Notes: generated by a model from the sequence alone, not told the origin. Shown: positions 52,134 to 61,243, numbered from the stretch's first letter. The stretch is DNA of 64,000 nt from Marinomonas sp. CT5 (GCF_018336975.1 NZ_CP025572.1:4684162-4748161), one strand, 5' to 3'. Numbers and translations are program-made.

Positions 52134-52838
52134 ATGAAGATAGGAATTCTCGCAGCAGGCATTACGCCTGATGTGTTACGCGATAAGTATCCGACTTACG
52201 CCGAAATGTTTGCTCAACAAATAGCGGCATTAGAATCGGACTTATCATTTGAAATATTTGATGTTCGTTTAGATGAGTTCCCTGAAAGCACTGCTTCTTG
52301 TGATGCTTGGCTGATTACAGGGTCAAAGTCGGATGCCTATGGCGATGATCCGTGGATCATTCGTTTGTGTGAGTTTATTCGTGAAGTCGATGCCAGAGGC
52401 CAAGTGTTGGTGGGGATTTGCTTTGGCCACCAGGTGATTGCACGTGCCCTGGGTGGTCGGGTTGCTAAATTTGATGGTGGCTGGGGAGTTGGGGTGCATC
52501 ATTATCAAATCGTTGATAATGTCACCACACCACTGGACTTTAAGGACATTGCGTTTTGTGCTTTCCATCAAGATCAAGTACTGGAAAAGCCTGAGAAAAT
52601 GACCAGTTTTTTGAGCAGTGATTTTTGCCAACATGCAGGGTTAATTTATAAAGATCGCATTTTGACGTTTCAAGGCCATCCAGAGTTCTCTAAGGACTAT
52701 GAAATGGAATTGATCGACCTTTATGATGGTGTGACACTGACTCCTGAAGTTGCACAGAAAGCTCGTCAAAGCGTCAAAAATGAAGGTATACAGAATCAGG
52801 CCTTGATGGCTTGGATTGGTAAATTCTTACAAGGCTAG
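52134..52838 (+). CDS. class I glutamine amidotransferase-like hydrolase; candidate gamma-glutamyl-GABA hydrolase
   Basis: A stand-alone class I glutaminase-fold protein of 234 residues. The triad is visible: Cys96 in VGICFGHQ, and His182 and Glu184 in TFQGHPEFS. It resembles GMP-synthase-like amidotransferases (YfeJ type) more than E. coli PuuD, which belongs to the peptidase C26 branch of the same fold. As the last gene of puuA2-potF2-potGHI it is well placed to split gamma-glutamyl-GABA into GABA and glutamate, the step for which no true PuuD is seen here. That function is inferred from context. Confidence 0.8.
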   Translation: MKIGILAAGITPDVLRDKYPTYAEMFAQQIAALESDLSFEIFDVRLDEFPESTASCDAWLITGSKSDAYGDDPWIIRLCEFIREVDARGQVLVGICFGHQVIARALGGRVAKFDGGWGVGVHHYQIVDNVTTPLDFKDIAFCAFHQDQVLEKPEKMTSFLSSDFCQHAGLIYKDRILTFQGHPEFSKDYEMELIDLYDGVTLTPEVAQKARQSVKNEGIQNQALMAWIGKFLQG

Positions 52839-52860
52839 TGCGCTTTGCTTAACCTATCTA

Positions 52861-52907
52861 TCCTAAGCATCTTTTGGCAGATATATTCTGTCAAAAGATG
52901 CTTAGGA
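52861..52907 (+). terminator. hairpin at the end of the pot operon
   Basis: Sixteen-base arms 52861-52876 and 52892-52907, perfectly complementary, with a 15-base loop. It is followed by AGTCTTTCC, so the T run is poor. The rest of 52908-53129 has no gene that I can see. Confidence 0.6.
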
Positions 52908-53129
52908 AGTCTTTCCAAGTGGTTTCTTGTTGCAGCGACTCTCTTTTCTCTCTTCCCTTTATTCACTTTCTCCTTCGTAAAGTAAAGTTACCGAATAGCT
53001 ATTTCAAATGCTTGCTTACATAGGCAGCAGATATTTTGCTATGGGTGTCTATTAATTAATCAGGTTGCATGATTAAATCCAAACTCTCTTTATACCATTC
53101 AAGATACGATTAAAAATGGATGTTACTTG

Positions 53130-54263
53130 ATGAAGGAATTAACTCGAACTGCGCTCTATTGCGCCATGTTTATTGCTGTTGGTGCGGTCGCAGGTGTACT
53201 CGGCCCGAGCTTGATTTATTTGGCCGATTTGATTGATGCCTCTGTAGCGGAAATTTCCATTGTGTTTAGTGCAAGAGCCATTGGTAATATTTTAGGGGCT
53301 TTGCTAGCGGGCCGCATGTTTGATCGTTGGCAGGGCCATCATTATTTGATCCTTATGCTGTTGCTGATGATTGTCGGTTTGCTGTTGGTGCCCTTTTCAA
53401 CCAGCTTATGGATGCTGGTGGTGTTGTTCTTTTTATTGGGTGGGACGGAAGTCTCAGCTAATGCGGGTGGCAACATGATGATGCTGTGGTTGCATAAAGA
53501 GAAAGTCGGCTCTTTTGTGACCATTTTGCATTTATGCCATAGCGCGGGCGCTATGTTAGCGCCTTTGATTTTGGTGTTTGCTCAATGGGCGACAGGACAA
53601 ACTTATGGTGCGGGTTATTGGATGATCGCCTTGTATACTTTGCTATTGCCTGTATTTCTATGGAAGCAAGTAAGTCCAACCTTTGAAGTAAGGGCCAACG
53701 AATTACTGCCTGCATCAAAACAAAACACGACTTTTATTGCGTTTTTAACGGTCATTTTTCTGTACGTGGGCTTTGAAATTACCATTGCGGGTTGGATCAG
53801 TACCTATGCCGTTTTGTCAGGTGAGGATCAAAACACGGCGGCTATTTTGGTGACATGGTTCTTTGTGAGTTTGTCTTTGGGGCGTTTATTCTCCGTGCTT
53901 CTCTTGCGGTTTATTACGCCTCAACAAGGGATTTATAGTTTGCTTTTGGTCAGTTTCAGCGGAACTCTGATGTTGATCTTTTCTGATGTGTCTTTGGTAT
54001 TTATCTCGTTGTGGCTAGGTTTAGGGTGTTCGGCATTTTTTCCTATGTTGTTTTCTTATGCCAACAGTATTATGGCGCTCAATGGTAAGCGTACGGGTTA
54101 TGTATTCGTGTGCTGTGGATTAGGTGCCTTGGTTGCACCGTCTTTAACTGGGCCAATTATAGAAGCGTTTAGCGCCGACGCATTTCCCTATCTTCTGTTG
54201 GTCTTGGTGCTATTGGTGGCACTGAGTTGGCAAAGACTGGCGTCAATGACACGGTCTCACTAG
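53130..54263 (+). CDS. major facilitator superfamily transporter
   Basis: The ATG at 53130 gives 377 residues with about 12 membrane helices and the MFS loop 2-3 motif GRMFDRWQGHHY near residue 67. The profile resembles the FucP/YdeR-like branch. No substrate-defining feature is visible. It is single, with its own leader and a hairpin behind it, and may mark the right end of the metabolic island; a link to polyamines is not supported beyond position. Confidence 0.85.
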   Translation: MKELTRTALYCAMFIAVGAVAGVLGPSLIYLADLIDASVAEISIVFSARAIGNILGALLAGRMFDRWQGHHYLILMLLLMIVGLLLVPFSTSLWMLVVLFFLLGGTEVSANAGGNMMMLWLHKEKVGSFVTILHLCHSAGAMLAPLILVFAQWATGQTYGAGYWMIALYTLLLPVFLWKQVSPTFEVRANELLPASKQNTTFIAFLTVIFLYVGFEITIAGWISTYAVLSGEDQNTAAILVTWFFVSLSLGRLFSVLLLRFITPQQGIYSLLLVSFSGTLMLIFSDVSLVFISLWLGLGCSAFFPMLFSYANSIMALNGKRTGYVFVCCGLGALVAPSLTGPIIEAFSADAFPYLLLVLVLLVALSWQRLASMTRSH

Positions 54264-54273
54264 TCCGTATTAA

Positions 54274-54315
54274 TACATCAGCCAGTAAGTGAGTGTTCGC
54301 TTACTGGCTGATGTA
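54274..54315. terminator. inverted repeat between convergent MFS and gmhB genes
   Basis: Sixteen-base perfect arms 54274-54289 and 54300-54315 with a ten-base loop. There is no long T run on either side, so it is a probable but weak bidirectional terminator. Confidence 0.55.
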
Positions 54316-54334
54316 TCGTAATCCCCTATTTTGA

Positions 54335-54892
54335 TCAACTGTATTTATGCAATGTCGCAATAGTGAATGCCGCAAGGTCAGTATAAACGTTGAATGGGAA
54401 GTCTATCTCTTTGTACTGCGTTTCACGGCCATTTCCCGTCAAAACTAATACTGGTGAGCAACCACGAAAATTGCCTGCCTGAAGGTCTCTCAGAGAGTCT
54501 CCGACCATAATAGCTGGGTAGTTTTGAAAGGATAAACCTAGTTCAGCCTCGATGGCTTCAATCATGCCGCTTTTGGGTTTGCGACAACGGCAGTTATCAT
54601 CTGGACCGTGTGGGCAATATTGAATGCCGTGTATTGTGCCACCTTCTGCTTCGACTAAGGCGATCATTTTATCGTGCATGGCTTGCAAGGTGGTTTCATC
54701 GTAATAGCCACGAGCAATACCGGATTGATTAGTCACGACATAGACTTTGAAGCCTGCTTGAGACAAAGCCGCAATGGATTTAATACTGCCCGGGATGGGC
54801 TGCCATTCATCGACAGATTTTACATAAGCGTCTGAGTCTTGGTTAATGACGCCGTCTCGATCTAATAAAATAATGGGTTTAAGTTGCGTCAT
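54335..54892 (-). CDS. gmhB: D-glycero-beta-D-manno-heptose 1,7-bisphosphate 7-phosphatase
   Basis: HAD phosphatase of ADP-heptose synthesis for the lipopolysaccharide core. The 185 residues have the nucleophile motif LLDRDGVIN near residue 9-17, VVTNQSGIARG, the zinc loop CPHGPDDNCRCRKPKSGM and MVGDSLRDLQAG. AAGG precedes the ATG. It lies beside housekeeping genes of the rsmB-trkA side, as in related genomes. Confidence 0.93.
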   Translation of the reverse strand: MTQLKPIILLDRDGVINQDSDAYVKSVDEWQPIPGSIKSIAALSQAGFKVYVVTNQSGIARGYYDETTLQAMHDKMIALVEAEGGTIHGIQYCPHGPDDNCRCRKPKSGMIEAIEAELGLSFQNYPAIMVGDSLRDLQAGNFRGCSPVLVLTGNGRETQYKEIDFPFNVYTDLAAFTIATLHKYS

Positions 54893-54954
54893 AGCACATA
54901 CCTTTTTTAAACGAGTTGAATTGTTTGATTTATTGTCGTCATTTGATGTTTGGG

Positions 54955-55428
54955 TTATTTGCTTTCCCCAATGTCTGCAAAAGTCGCATTGTGACAGGCA
55001 AGACTCAGATCATTTGGTGATAAGCCGATATCCAGTCCTCGCTGTCCACCACTGACATAGATCTTTTCAAAGGTTTGGGCACTTTGATCGATGCAAGTGA
55101 CAAGGCGTTTCTTTTGTCCTATTGGACTGATACCACCGACCAAATAGCCGGTAAGACGTTCGGCATCCTTCACTTCGGCCATGCGTAATTTTTTGACGCC
55201 TAAAGCACTGGCCGCACGTTTTAAATTTAACGTGCCTGTGACGGGGACAATAGTGACATAAGTATTTTTATCGTCTGTCACTAGCAGCGTCTTGAATACA
55301 CTCGCTGGATCGAGGTTTAGTTTTTCTGCTGCTTCTTCGCCAAAGTTCACACACTGTGGATCGTGTTCGTACTCATGAGTACTAAAGGCAATCTTTAATT
55401 TCTTAAGCTGGTTGATGGCGGGTGTCAC
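54955..55428 (-). CDS. ybaK: Cys-tRNA(Pro)/Cys-tRNA(Cys) deacylase YbaK
   Basis: Single-domain editing protein that removes cysteine from mischarged tRNA(Pro). The 157 residues start at GTG 55428 (AGGA eight bases upstream) and contain VFKTLLVTD with the conserved lysine, the LRMAEVKDAERLTGYLVGGISPIG region and a C-terminal GLDIGLSPNDL. Family assignment is clear from these blocks. Confidence 0.92.
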   Translation of the reverse strand: MTPAINQLKKLKIAFSTHEYEHDPQCVNFGEEAAEKLNLDPASVFKTLLVTDDKNTYVTIVPVTGTLNLKRAASALGVKKLRMAEVKDAERLTGYLVGGISPIGQKKRLVTCIDQSAQTFEKIYVSGGQRGLDIGLSPNDLSLACHNATFADIGESK

Positions 55429-55458
55429 AATGCGAATCCTTCTATTGTCTAACGTTTT

Positions 55459-56907
55459 CTATTTTTGCCAGAACATGGGAGTAAATAATACCAGCAAGGT
55501 AAAGACTTCCAAACGACCTAACAACATAGAAAAACACAGCATCCATTTGGCGGGATCACTGATACTGGTAAAACTAGCGGATACATCACCCAAACCAGGT
55601 CCAAGATTGTTTAAGGTAGCGGCAACCGCTGACCACGCCGTCACCTGATCCAGACCGGTTGCCATTAAACCAATCATCAAGATGATATAAACCAACAAGT
55701 AGGCAGAAAAGAATCCCCATACCGCAGACACGACTCTTTCGTTGATGGCTTTGCCGCCAACTTTAACGGGTATAACGGCATTAGGGTGGATCAAACGTTT
55801 AATTTCTCGCATGCCTTGTTTGAGAATTAAAAGAATACGAATTACCTTCATACCACCACCGGTTGAACTGGCACAGCCGCCAACAAATGAGGTAACGATT
55901 AATAAGAAAGGTAAAAAGTGCGGCCAGCTGGCAAAGTCTGATGTGCCAAAACCGGACGTTGTCGCGATGGAGACACTTTCAAAGACGGCATAGCGAATTG
56001 AAGTACTCCAATCGTAAGTGGATGTCATAGCCAGTACGAGTGTCGCTAAGATTACGGTGCTGGATAGGATGAATAAAAAGAATCGCGCTTCAGGATCTTT
56101 AAAGTAATGCCAGACGCTTTTGTGGCGCCAGGCATAGAAATGCAGAGCAAAGTTAAAAGCGGAGACGACCATGAAGAAGGTACAAATCATTTCAATCGCC
56201 ACACTATTGAAGTAGCCGATGCTGTCATCATGAGTGGAGAAACCACCGATTGCTACCGTTGAGAAGCTATGACAAATGGCATCGAATAAGCTCATGCCAG
56301 CAATCCAATACCCTAAGGCACACACACTGGTTAGGCTTGCATAAATATACCAAAGTGCTTTTGCCGTTTCGGCTATTCGAGGAGTCAGCTTGGTGTCTTT
56401 CACCGGGCCAGGCGTCTCCGCGCGATACAACTGCATACCACCGATCCCTAACATCGGCATAATGGCTACGGCCAATACGATGATACCCATGCCCCCTAAC
56501 CATGTGAGTAGCTGGCGATAGAATAAAATCGACTGAGGCAAAACATCAATGCCAGTGAGTATCGTAGCCCCTGTGGTGGTGAGTCCGGAAATGGACTCAA
56601 ACAGCGCATCGGTAAAGGTCAAATCAGGGGTTTCAGCTAAGAAGAATGGCACTGAACCGAACAGGCCTAGTACCGTCCAGAACAACACGGTGACTAAGAA
56701 ACCATCGCGAATTTTTAATTCGCCACGTTCTTTGCGAACCGGGAACCAGAGAAGAAAACCACCGATTAAATTTACGGCCAATGCATAAAGGAATGCATTC
56801 AGCGCACCATCAGAATAAATCAAAGAAACGATAATGGGTGGAATCAGCGAGACACTGAACACCATAACCAATAATCCGATGACACGTAAAATAACACTAA
56901 AATGCAT
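55459..56907 (-). CDS. trkH: Trk potassium uptake system membrane subunit
   Basis: K+-translocating subunit of Trk. The 482 residues hold four pore-loop repeats; the filter glycines are visible in SGLTTTGATIL, TVAIGGFSTHD, TTSGFGTSDF and LNNLGPGLGD. About ten membrane helices surround them. AAGGAAAC precedes the ATG. It is 93 bases after trkA on the same strand and needs TrkA for gating. Confidence 0.95.
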   Translation of the reverse strand: MHFSVILRVIGLLVMVFSVSLIPPIIVSLIYSDGALNAFLYALAVNLIGGFLLWFPVRKERGELKIRDGFLVTVLFWTVLGLFGSVPFFLAETPDLTFTDALFESISGLTTTGATILTGIDVLPQSILFYRQLLTWLGGMGIIVLAVAIMPMLGIGGMQLYRAETPGPVKDTKLTPRIAETAKALWYIYASLTSVCALGYWIAGMSLFDAICHSFSTVAIGGFSTHDDSIGYFNSVAIEMICTFFMVVSAFNFALHFYAWRHKSVWHYFKDPEARFFLFILSSTVILATLVLAMTSTYDWSTSIRYAVFESVSIATTSGFGTSDFASWPHFLPFLLIVTSFVGGCASSTGGGMKVIRILLILKQGMREIKRLIHPNAVIPVKVGGKAINERVVSAVWGFFSAYLLVYIILMIGLMATGLDQVTAWSAVAATLNNLGPGLGDVSASFTSISDPAKWMLCFSMLLGRLEVFTLLVLFTPMFWQK

Positions 56908-56999
56908 ACTTGTTTCCTTGAGTCTGACGGTGTGCGATGGTCAGACCTGCGTTAAAAATCAGGTAGAGCCAACAGCGGCTGACTTCTATTTCGCTAAAA

Positions 57000-58373
57000 T
57001 TAGAAGAAGGTTAAGCCCACTTGGAACAGTTGCTCTACCGCTGGAATTTGTTTTTTATTGGTCACAAAAATAATCACATGATCTTCGGCTTGGATAACCA
57101 ATTCACTGGTGGCGACAAGCATGTCGTCTTCGCGAACAATGGCACCAATGGTTGCGCCTTCTGGTAGATTCAAATTGGCAATACTGCGGCCAACCACTTT
57201 GGAAGAACGGTAGTCGCCGTGAGCAACCGCTTCTAATGCTTCCGCAGCTCCTTTACGCATAGAGTGTACGTTCACTACATCTCCACGACGTATATAACTT
57301 AGCAATGAGCTGATGGTGGTTTGCTGTGGCGAAATGGCAATATCGATCATGCCTTCTTGAACAATGTCTACGTAGGCTGGGTTATTGATGATAGTCATAA
57401 CCGTACGCACCCCAAGTACTTTTGCCAACATAGAAGACATAATATTGGCTTCGTCATTATTGGTTAAGGCGCAGAATACGTCAGTGGATTCGATGTTTTC
57501 TTCAAGCAATAATTCTTGCTTAGACGCATCGCCATTGAGAACGATTGTGTTGTCCAAGGTTTCTGATAAATATCGGCAACGCTCAGGGTCTCGTTCAATA
57601 ATCTTGACGCGATATTCTTTTTCCAAACTTTGTGCCAACCGCTCACCAATGTTACCGCCACCGGCGATGATGATACGACGATAAGGAACATCCAACGGAC
57701 GCATTTCACTCATCACATCCAACACATCACGCTGAGCCGTCAAAAAGAACACTTCATCGTTGGCGCGAATTTGTGTATTGCCATCTGGAGAAATGGATTT
57801 CCCATCACGATAAATGGCCGCGATACGTGTTTGAATGGATGGCATGTGTTCTTTCAAAAAACTGATGGGCTGGTCGATCAGTGGACCGCCCTTTTCGGCT
57901 TTGACAACTACGAGCTGGACTTTGCCTTCGGCAAACTCCATCACTTGTAAAGCGCCTGGATAACGAATCAAACGGCTTAAATGCTTTGTCACTTCTTTTT
58001 CCGGACTGATACGCACATCCATTGGGATGGCTGAGTCGACAAAAAGTTCTGGATAATTAGCATAAGCACTAGAACGAACACGACCGATTTTGGTAGGCGT
58101 TTTAAATAAAGTATGCGCAATCTGACAGGCGATCATATTGGTTTCGTCTTGGTTGCTTACAGCAATCAGCATATCGGCATCGTTACAACCAGCTTGGCTT
58201 AATACAGCTGGATGGGAGCCACTGCCTTCAACCGTTTGAATATCGAGACGGTCCTGCAATTCTCTAAGGCGAGTTAAGTCCGTATCAATGACGGTAATAT
58301 CGTTATCTTCACTTGCTAGGTTTTCTGCAAGTGTGGCACCAACTTGGCCCGCACCTATAATGATGATTTTCAT
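57000..58373 (-). CDS. trkA: Trk potassium uptake regulator TrkA
   Basis: Cytosolic NAD/ATP-binding subunit that gates TrkH. The 457 residues contain two RCK units: nucleotide folds IIIIGAGQVGATLAEN at 3-18 and IIIAGGGNIGERLAQS at 234-249, each followed by an RCK-C domain (about 140-220 and 370-455). It lies 411 bases downstream of rsmB; that gap (58374-58784) contains no gene, only the parS-like hairpin. Confidence 0.96.
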   Translation of the reverse strand: MKIIIIGAGQVGATLAENLASEDNDITVIDTDLTRLRELQDRLDIQTVEGSGSHPAVLSQAGCNDADMLIAVSNQDETNMIACQIAHTLFKTPTKIGRVRSSAYANYPELFVDSAIPMDVRISPEKEVTKHLSRLIRYPGALQVMEFAEGKVQLVVVKAEKGGPLIDQPISFLKEHMPSIQTRIAAIYRDGKSISPDGNTQIRANDEVFFLTAQRDVLDVMSEMRPLDVPYRRIIIAGGGNIGERLAQSLEKEYRVKIIERDPERCRYLSETLDNTIVLNGDASKQELLLEENIESTDVFCALTNNDEANIMSSMLAKVLGVRTVMTIINNPAYVDIVQEGMIDIAISPQQTTISSLLSYIRRGDVVNVHSMRKGAAEALEAVAHGDYRSSKVVGRSIANLNLPEGATIGAIVREDDMLVATSELVIQAEDHVIIFVTNKKQIPAVEQLFQVGLTFF

Positions 58374-58665
58374 AGTCTGCCTTAGAGCGTTATTAGAATG
58401 TTTGGCTCTTTTTAGTGTATTAATTCAAATATCAAAGTTGAGTCTTGGGCTTGATTCCACGTGTCTATTTTTCACTCGAATCAAGTAGAGCAAGTTTACC
58501 CACATAAGGACAATTATTTAACTTGAACTTGAGAAATACTCGTAATTATTTTGTCTTATTACCTAATCGATTTTTTTCTGGGCTTGGTGAAATACCATAA
58601 AATCAGTTTAAGCTTGATTTGCTTTTTTGCTATTCGTGCTAAGAAAGGGTTTACCTCATACTTAA

Positions 58666-58713
58666 AAGAGTCCAGAAAACTGTGTTCCATGTGGAACAAT
58701 CTTCTGGACTCTT
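58666..58713 (-). terminator. terminator-like hairpin after rsmB with a parS-like core
   Basis: Twelve-base arms aagagtccagaa (58666-58677) and ttctggactctt (58702-58713) enclose a second inverted repeat, TGTTCCATGTGGAACA. On the minus strand the stem is followed by TTTT. It lies 72 bases beyond the rsmB stop codon. Confidence 0.65.
58683..58698. promoter_or_regulatory. parS: parS-like site, intergenic
   Basis: TGTTCCATGTGGAACA matches TGTTNCACGTGNAACA at every fixed position except one central base (C to T at position 8). It could bind ParB weakly, or simply be the apical stem of the surrounding hairpin. Confidence 0.5.
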
Positions 58714-58784
58714 CTCAAAAACAATCGATGTATCAATGATTTGTTTTATCTATCTGTGCCTATAGCATAAAAATGGTTCATGAT

Positions 58785-60125
58785 TTAGCTTTTGTGGAGC
58801 AAGCAATAATAGAACCCATCGTGCCCTTGTAAAGTTGGGAATAGTTGGCGGCCATGACTAACAGGAATCCCCCACTCCAATGCAAACTCCGGTGCAAGTG
58901 AATTTAAAGGGACTTCTTTTGCATCTGCTTGGTGTTCTAGAAAGTGTTGAATTTGTTGTTCGTTTTCTTCCGGCATTAAAGAGCACGTCGCGTACAACAT
59001 GAAACCGCCGGGTTTTAAGGTCGTCCAAACTTGGTTCAGTATCTCACGTTGAATAACCACGAGCTCATCAATATCGGCAGGCTTACGATTTATTTTGATA
59101 TCAGGGTTACGACGAATGACTCCCGTTGCTGAGCAAGGTACGTCTAAGAGGATCTTGTCGAATGGCTGCCCATCCCACCAATTATTAATATCACCAGCAT
59201 CGGCACAGATTAAATGAGCGGAATAGCCAAGACGTTCTAAGTTGGATTCTATTTTTTCCATACGCCAAGGCTCAAGCTCAACGGCGGTTAAATGAATGCT
59301 ATCCGACTTCTCGAGAAGATGACCTGTTTTTCCCCCAGGAGCGGCACAAGCGTCTAGTAATTTTTCTCCGGCTTTTGGCGATAAAATATGAGCGGACAAT
59401 TGCGCGGCTTCGTCTTGAATACTGACAAAGCCATCTTCAAAATGTGGTAATTCTCCAATCCTAACGGCTTTTTCTAGATACAAAGCTGAATCTGAAAATT
59501 CACCAGCTTCCGATTTTATACCCTGTTCCATGAGTGATTTTTTATATGTTTCACGTGAAACTCGTTGCTCATTAACTCGTATGCACATAGGCGGATGGGT
59601 ATTGCTTGCTTCAATAATCTGCTCAAAATGTTCTGGCCAATGCTTATTAAAACGCTTTACTAGCCATTTTGGCATGTTGAATTCAATAGAAGGTTGGGCT
59701 TCTAATGTTTCAACAATCTCATCAGCTTCACGTTGATATCGACGCAGGACGGCGTTCATTAATTTAGTTGCCCAGTCTTTCTTTAAAAGACGACAAGCCT
59801 CAACTGTCTCATTAACCGCAGCATGATCTGGCGTGTTCATATAGGTCAATTGATATAAACCTAATAGTAAAGCGGCATATAAATCTGTGTCCTTTTCTTC
59901 AAAAGGATGTGCCAATAAATGCAAAGCAATACTGTTAAGGCTTGGATAATGACGACAAACACCGAAACAGAGTTCCTTCAGTAAAGGGATATGTTCGTTT
60001 GAAACATCTTCTTGATGACGTATTAGCTGAGTACTCAGTGAACCTTGTTCGAGTAAGACATTTTCGATTACTCTAATAGCCACTTGGCGAGCACTGTGTT
60101 GGATAGAACTTGTGTCAGCTTGCAT
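58785..60125 (-). CDS. rsmB: 16S rRNA (cytosine967-C5)-methyltransferase
   Basis: SAM-dependent m5C methyltransferase (Fmu/Sun). The 446 residues have an N-terminal NusB-like RNA-binding domain (about 8-140) and a catalytic domain with LDACAAPGGKTGHL, LLDVPCSATGVIRRNP and ATCSLMPEENEQQ, which show both conserved cysteines. It follows fmt (45-base gap) in the usual def-fmt-rsmB-trkA order. A parS site lies inside the gene. Confidence 0.96.
   Translation of the reverse strand: MQADTSSIQHSARQVAIRVIENVLLEQGSLSTQLIRHQEDVSNEHIPLLKELCFGVCRHYPSLNSIALHLLAHPFEEKDTDLYAALLLGLYQLTYMNTPDHAAVNETVEACRLLKKDWATKLMNAVLRRYQREADEIVETLEAQPSIEFNMPKWLVKRFNKHWPEHFEQIIEASNTHPPMCIRVNEQRVSRETYKKSLMEQGIKSEAGEFSDSALYLEKAVRIGELPHFEDGFVSIQDEAAQLSAHILSPKAGEKLLDACAAPGGKTGHLLEKSDSIHLTAVELEPWRMEKIESNLERLGYSAHLICADAGDINNWWDGQPFDKILLDVPCSATGVIRRNPDIKINRKPADIDELVVIQREILNQVWTTLKPGGFMLYATCSLMPEENEQQIQHFLEHQADAKEVPLNSLAPEFALEWGIPVSHGRQLFPTLQGHDGFYYCLLHKS
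59547..59562. promoter_or_regulatory. parS: parS centromere-like site within rsmB
   Basis: TGTTTCACGTGAAACT agrees with the ParB binding consensus TGTTTCACGTGAAACA at 15 of 16 bases, failing only at the last. It is within codons of rsmB and about 38 kb from the dnaA-side origin, a usual distance for chromosomal parS. Confidence 0.75.
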
Positions 60126-60170
60126 AGTAAGTATTTGACCTATTTTATTATGACGCTTCTTTTTCGAATA

Positions 60171-61157
60171 TTATTCGGCTTGATCAAGCAAACCAAGGCG
60201 TTGACCAATTGCCAAAGCGGCTTTATTTTTTCCATTTAGAGCATCTTGTACCTTCATGTGTTTACCGCCAGCAAACTGAACCTCAGTAATACAGATAGAG
60301 CCTTGTCCAGTTGCTACAATAACGCCCTCTTTGCTGACGACTAAAATATCACCTGGAATAGAGGCTTCATCACTCACACTGGCTATGTGCGCTGCATGGA
60401 TTTTCATTACACCTGCAAGGCTATTGGTGTAAGCCACAGGCCAAGGCGATAAGCCTCGAATTTGGCGTTCAATTAATTCAGCGGATAAAGCCCAGTTCAC
60501 TTCGCCTTCTTGTTTTGCCAGTTTTGCGGCGTAGCAAGATAAGCTCTCGTCTTGTTGTTCCGCTACCAAAGTACCGGCTTTCAATTTTTCTAACGCGTCA
60601 ATTAAAGCGCTACCACCCAGCACGGCTAGACGATCGTGTAAGCTTGCCGAAGTGTCTGTCGGCTTAATATCGCAATGGGCTTTTAACAACATATCGCCAG
60701 TATCCAGACCCACATCCATTTGCATAATGGTTATGCCTGTCTCGCTGTCACCAGCGATCAAAGAGCGATGAATCGGAGCCGCACCGCGCCAGCGAGGAAG
60801 CAAGGAAGCATGAACATTGATACAACCCAGTTTAGGCGTGTCCAAAACCACTTTTGGCAGAATGATGCCGTAAGCCGCGACGATCATAATGTCGGCGTTC
60901 AAATCCGCTAGCTGCTTTTTATCTTCATCCAGTTTGAAATTCAAAGGCTGATAAACTGGAATCTCGTTGGCTAAGGCCAATTGTTTTACTGGGCTTTGCA
61001 CTAGCTTTTGACCGCGTCCTGCTGGACGATCTGGCTGAGTATAAACACCGACAATGTCATACTGGTTTTCCGTTTTTGAGTCTAGAATAGCTTGCAGGCT
61101 AGCAGCGGCAAATTCCGGCGTGCCAGCAAAAACGATACGAAGTGGTGAGGTAGGCAT
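60171..61157 (-). CDS. fmt: methionyl-tRNA formyltransferase
   Basis: Adds the formyl group to initiator Met-tRNA. The 328 residues begin LRIVFAGTPEFAAASLQAIL, with the catalytic segment HASLLPRWRGAAPI near residue 110-123 and GITIMQMDVGLDTGDML. The C-terminal OB-like domain is complete. AAGGAAC precedes the ATG. It is downstream of def, but a terminator-like hairpin lies between them. Confidence 0.97.
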   Translation of the reverse strand: MPTSPLRIVFAGTPEFAAASLQAILDSKTENQYDIVGVYTQPDRPAGRGQKLVQSPVKQLALANEIPVYQPLNFKLDEDKKQLADLNADIMIVAAYGIILPKVVLDTPKLGCINVHASLLPRWRGAAPIHRSLIAGDSETGITIMQMDVGLDTGDMLLKAHCDIKPTDTSASLHDRLAVLGGSALIDALEKLKAGTLVAEQQDESLSCYAAKLAKQEGEVNWALSAELIERQIRGLSPWPVAYTNSLAGVMKIHAAHIASVSDEASIPGDILVVSKEGVIVATGQGSICITEVQFAGGKHMKVQDALNGKNKAALAIGQRLGLLDQAE

Positions 61158-61171
61158 AAAGGTTCCTTAAC

Positions 61172-61197
61172 AAAAAATCAGGCTAAAGCCTGATTTT
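61172..61197 (-). terminator. terminator-like hairpin between def and fmt
   Basis: Arms aaaatcaggct (61174-61184) and agcctgatttt (61187-61197) with a T run on the minus strand. It would end def transcripts 47 bases after the stop codon, or attenuate read-through into fmt. Confidence 0.7.
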
Positions 61198-61243
61198 ATA
61201 ATACGAGTATCAATGATCTTAGATGAAAAAAAGAGTGTTCTTC

